A stretch of DNA of 64,000 nt from Vigna angularis. Lineage: Eukaryota > Streptophyta > Magnoliopsida > Fabales > Fabaceae. This document shows positions 61,501-64,000 of this stretch, piece after piece (the first letter of the stretch is position 1; every line of letters begins with the position of its first letter). A model generated the notes under the pieces. That model worked only from the letters and a program-made list of their open reading frames with translations. It was not told where the DNA came from and did not search any database. The stretch spans positions 33,217,631-33,281,630 of the forward strand of contig NC_068971.1 of the NCBI RefSeq assembly GCF_016808095.1, read 5' to 3'. The position numbers and the translations under genes were made by a program.

Positions 61501-61972
61501 TCGTGTTCTCGGACTCTTTTTCCCCGTCGCGCGAAATCGAACCCCAATTTCCAGGTTTCACAATCTTCCTTTCAGAAGAACTACCTCCTTTATCAGAATA
61601 AACATTCAAACTCGGTCCAGATTCAACTAAACCAACGACGTCGCTTCTTTTGAAACCCCAAATCTGGAACAGGTTGGCCTGCTTCATCTTCTTGCCTGAA
61701 TCGCCCTCGAAATCGGAGTGTCTATTATTTTTATCATCCTGCAACATCAGCGAGGACCAATCGGTTCCGCAACGATAGAAATCAGCGGTGAAACTGCTCT
61801 TTTCCGACGGCGTTTCCGATCCGGGGAGTTGCGACGGAAAACTCTCGTCGTCCAGTGAAACGACGCCGAACGAAGCACCATCATCATCGTTAAGGTCGTA
61901 ACCGTCGCCGTCGTGAGGTAACGGTTCTTCTCCTAAGGAAGGTGGTGGTGATGCGTCGGTGGATAGCGCCAT
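58557..61972 (-). CDS. SNM1: SNM1-type DNA cross-link repair nuclease, 9 exons, 515 aa
   Basis: Exons in coding order: 61972-61423, 61192-61012, 60833-60594, 60495-60351, 59803-59669, 59590-59524, 59400-59323, 58825-58773 and 58655-58557. All junctions are GT-AG and the sum is 1548 nt with a TGA stop. The family comprises 5'-exonucleases with a metallo-beta-lactamase/beta-CASP fold that act in the nucleus on interstrand cross-links and oxidative damage. Residues 1-183 are a poorly conserved acidic N-terminal part with KRKR near its end. The catalytic fold follows: HFHCDH (His207, His209, Asp211, His212), [13 protein letters not shown] (His269), LHTGDFR (Asp291), the beta-CASP part from about 320 with [16 protein letters not shown], and [13 protein letters not shown] (His472). 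All expected metal ligands are present. Length is close to other plant SNM1 proteins. Fourth-exon retention would add stops. The start is the first ATG of exon 1. Confidence 0.93.
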
Positions 61973-62662
61973 CGCTTTCGTTACGGCGCGTAAATGGTCG
62001 AAATTAAATGCTATTTGGTTTTTTAAAATGATACCGCGGGAGATTAAGGAGACTGCGATAAATTACGGTTTTTAAATATTTTGCTTAGTTTTCTTTTGAT
62101 ATTTAATTTGTTTATTTATTTTTTCAAAAGTTTGTTTATTTATTTATTTAAAAATCAATTCGGTCAAGTCACACTTTTAGAAAGATGTCTGCATTGTTTA
62201 ATATTGATAAATTCTACAAAAGTTTAGGAAAAAAAATAACAAATCATTACCATTTCTTTATGTATTTTATTTAAATTTCACTTGCTTGCCATACTTGTAG
62301 GTTACTTTTTTTTAAAGTACATTCTTATTTTTTTTTCACTTAAATTACTTTTAGTGTTTGGCAAAGAACTTAGTAATTTAAGTAAAGAGTGATAAATTAA
62401 TATGAAAAATGTTACAAATTGTAAATCTTTTACTTAAGTCAAAGAAAATAGAAAACTCTGAGAAAACTTAAAAGAATTTCAAAAAATATAGAATAATAAA
62501 AATAGAAAATTATAGGGAGACTCTAAAATAAGACTGAATATAATTTAATAAATTAATAATCATAAACAATAGTGTACTATAATAATTTGTGTTAAACTCT
62601 ACAATTTTTTTATTCTTGGATTCTTACTTTTTCTTTTTTTTCAATATATATTTGTTTCTTTT
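61973..62662. other. Intergenic DNA upstream of SNM1
   Basis: AT-rich, no gene. The first ~60 bp next to the ATG are GC-richer and likely hold the SNM1 leader and promoter. Confidence 0.5.
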
Positions 62663-63130
62663 TTACGTGATAATGAATGACAATTCATTGATAAAGGGTT
62701 CCATAGCTTTGTAATCTCCCTTTATTTGATTGGTAATGAGTTGGGAATCACTTTCACACTGTAAATTTTTTACTTCAAGTTCATGTGCGGGGCATAGATT
62801 GGTAATTAACGATTCATACTCTGGTTGATTGTTGATGTGTTGAAGGTGAACCAAATTGATTGTTCTATAATTAGGTCACTGGGTCCTTCTAGTATATCTT
62901 CTAGCCCCACTTCACTTTTTTTTTAGGATTCATCCATGCTCAACGACCACCAAGAATGGTGTTCTCTTATTGTTAGGAGTTTTGTTAGGAAGTCTACCAC
63001 TTAATGTGCTTTCATTGCCCCGTGATTTTGATAGGTGAGCCCAAACTTGGAAAACTCCATCGACCATGTGGTCATCCCGCCTACAAGCTTAGGCTTCTGC
63101 AAGTTTTGCCTAATAGGGTAGTCCAAACAC
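62663..63130 (-). pseudogene. Tat/Ogre-type Gypsy RNase H remnant, minus strand
   Basis: Minus strand, high to low coordinate: LVGGMTTWSMEFSKFGLTYQ near 63090-63030, then VDFLTKLLTIREHHSWW, then NNQPEYESLITNLCP and CESDSQLITNQIKGDYKAME at 62860-62690. The NNQ-EYE and SDSQL-QIKG-Y motifs are those of the second, archaeal-like RNase H of plant Tat-lineage elements. It is interrupted by stops and frame changes. Confidence 0.6.
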
Positions 63131-63229
63131 ATGTGTTAAAACTTCATAAATAGTGTTGAAGTCGTTGGGTTGAAAACATAAGTGTGAGAGGTTTTTTTGT
63201 TGTAGAGGTTTTCGTATAATAACATTACA

Positions 63230-63885
63230 TCCATCATCTAACTCCAGAATCTCTTCTTTTCTTGGTCAGCAAATCCTTCATGAACTTTTCATAAGTAGGC
63301 ATCTGCTTTATAGCTTTTATAAATGGAATGTTGATCTACAACTTCTTAATCGTATCCAAGAACCTTTTAAATTGTCTTTCTTTATCTTTCTGTGTTGCTC
63401 AATGTGGATATGGTAAGTGAGTGACAAAAGGGTTATTATTCGTGAATGATTTCCTTTTGCTTAACTTTCCCTCTTTATGTATTCTCTCATCTTCTCTCTT
63501 TCTTTTTCACTCACTTTCTCTTCTCGTATTCTCTCCTTTTCTTTTTTTTTTCTGCATAACATTTTTCTTTCTCTTTCTTAGATGTTTTTCTCACTCTCTA
63601 CCTCTTTTTCTTCTCTAAATTTTTCACGTTCAAGGTCACTCTTTTTCTCTTTCAACTCTTCTTTTTCACACTTAAACTTATGCTCGTCCTCACTTTCTCT
63701 CGTCTTTTCTAGTTTAGATTTCTTACCTTTCTTTTCATCTCTCAAGTCATTAATAATTCCCTTACCTATTACAACTCCTTTCTTCGCGCTAATGGATTTG
63801 CATTACTCCTTTGGATTGATCTTGGTATTGGTAGTGAGCTTAGCCTCTTATTGTTCTACTAGCTGTTGTGCTAGTTGTCCAATCT
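63230..63885 (-). pseudogene. Athila-type gag remnant, minus strand
   Basis: The minus strand gives IGQLAQQLVEQ near 63880, NTKINPKE near 63815, a long Lys/Glu/Arg-rich linker (63450-63720), then KDKERQFKRFLDTIKKL and QMPTYEKFMKDLLTKKRR at 63400-63255. The same order occurs in the intact Athila at 14460-14930 ([16 protein letters not shown], linker, [34 protein letters not shown]). Several stops. Confidence 0.7.
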
Positions 63886-63914
63886 ATTAAGAAAAAATCA
63901 TCTATAAGACTTAT

Positions 63915-64000
63915 ATGTCTAAACGTTCTCACATGTTATGAAGTTTAACCAAATAACATTAAACGAAATGAAAAATAAGCAAAACCATAAGTGTTAGGTT
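63915..64000 (-). repeat. Dispersed repeat, copy 3 (runs off the window)
   Basis: The reverse complement contains TTTCGTTTAATGTTATTTGG, TTAAACTTCATAACATGTGA and ACGTTTAGACATATAAG, matching 33035-33100 and 45850-45910. Confidence 0.6.

Noticed and set aside
1..64000. tRNA or rRNA genes
   Set aside because: None recognised when reading both strands; a dedicated covariance search was not possible.

Overview
This is nuclear DNA of a flowering plant, most likely a papilionoid legume. The reasons are the intron-rich plant genes, the Athila-type and Copia retrotransposons, the CACTA and Mutator-like DNA elements, and the style of the dispersed repeats. The legume call is inference from repeat style, not from a database match. 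No bacterial, organellar or rRNA sequence was seen.

Only three host genes are convincing. (1) 34895-37059, plus strand: a seven-exon SYP2-type vacuolar/prevacuolar syntaxin (Qa-SNARE) of 266 residues. (2) 47409-48314, plus strand: a single-exon, very GC-rich DUF716/TMEM45-like multi-pass membrane protein of 301 residues. (3) 58557-61972, minus strand: a nine-exon SNM1-type DNA cross-link repair nuclease (metallo-beta-lactamase/beta-CASP) of 515 residues. The three show no operon-like relationship and sit in AT-rich intergenic DNA.

The rest is layered mobile DNA. From the left: a degenerate CACTA end near 512; a CACTA-like element at 2031-7130 (TAA target duplication) holding a probable solo LTR at 2459-5405; tandem repeats; a minus-strand LTR from about 9418 that was split by a Copia element at 11270-29177 (target duplication CTTCT). 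That Copia was itself split by an Athila-lineage Gypsy element at 11574-23991 (target duplication GTTAT), which lies inside its 5' LTR. Both the Copia polyprotein (1309 residues) and the Athila polyprotein (1805 residues) are uninterrupted, and both LTR pairs are nearly or fully identical, so both insertions are recent. A CACTA end with a decayed Ulp1-like gene occupies 31021-32940. A solo LTR of 2861 bp lies at 39412-42272 (target duplication AATAT), and a tandem duplicate of its target serves as an in-window empty site. Further right are foldback repeats, a Mutator-like element at 51670-53753 with long inverted ends, degraded Copia gag, and minus-strand Tat RNase H and Athila gag remnants at the right edge.

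The most unusual signal is a palindromic 12-mer, ATAATCGATTAT, that nearly always occurs as a pair in an exact 20-bp register. Ten pairs lie in three separate repeats, and each pair could fold into a 12-bp stem with an 8-nt loop. Second is the Copia element: its gag ATG lies 13 nt after the LTR, no standard tRNA primer site is visible there, and that 13-nt stretch is complementary to a site in its own LTR.
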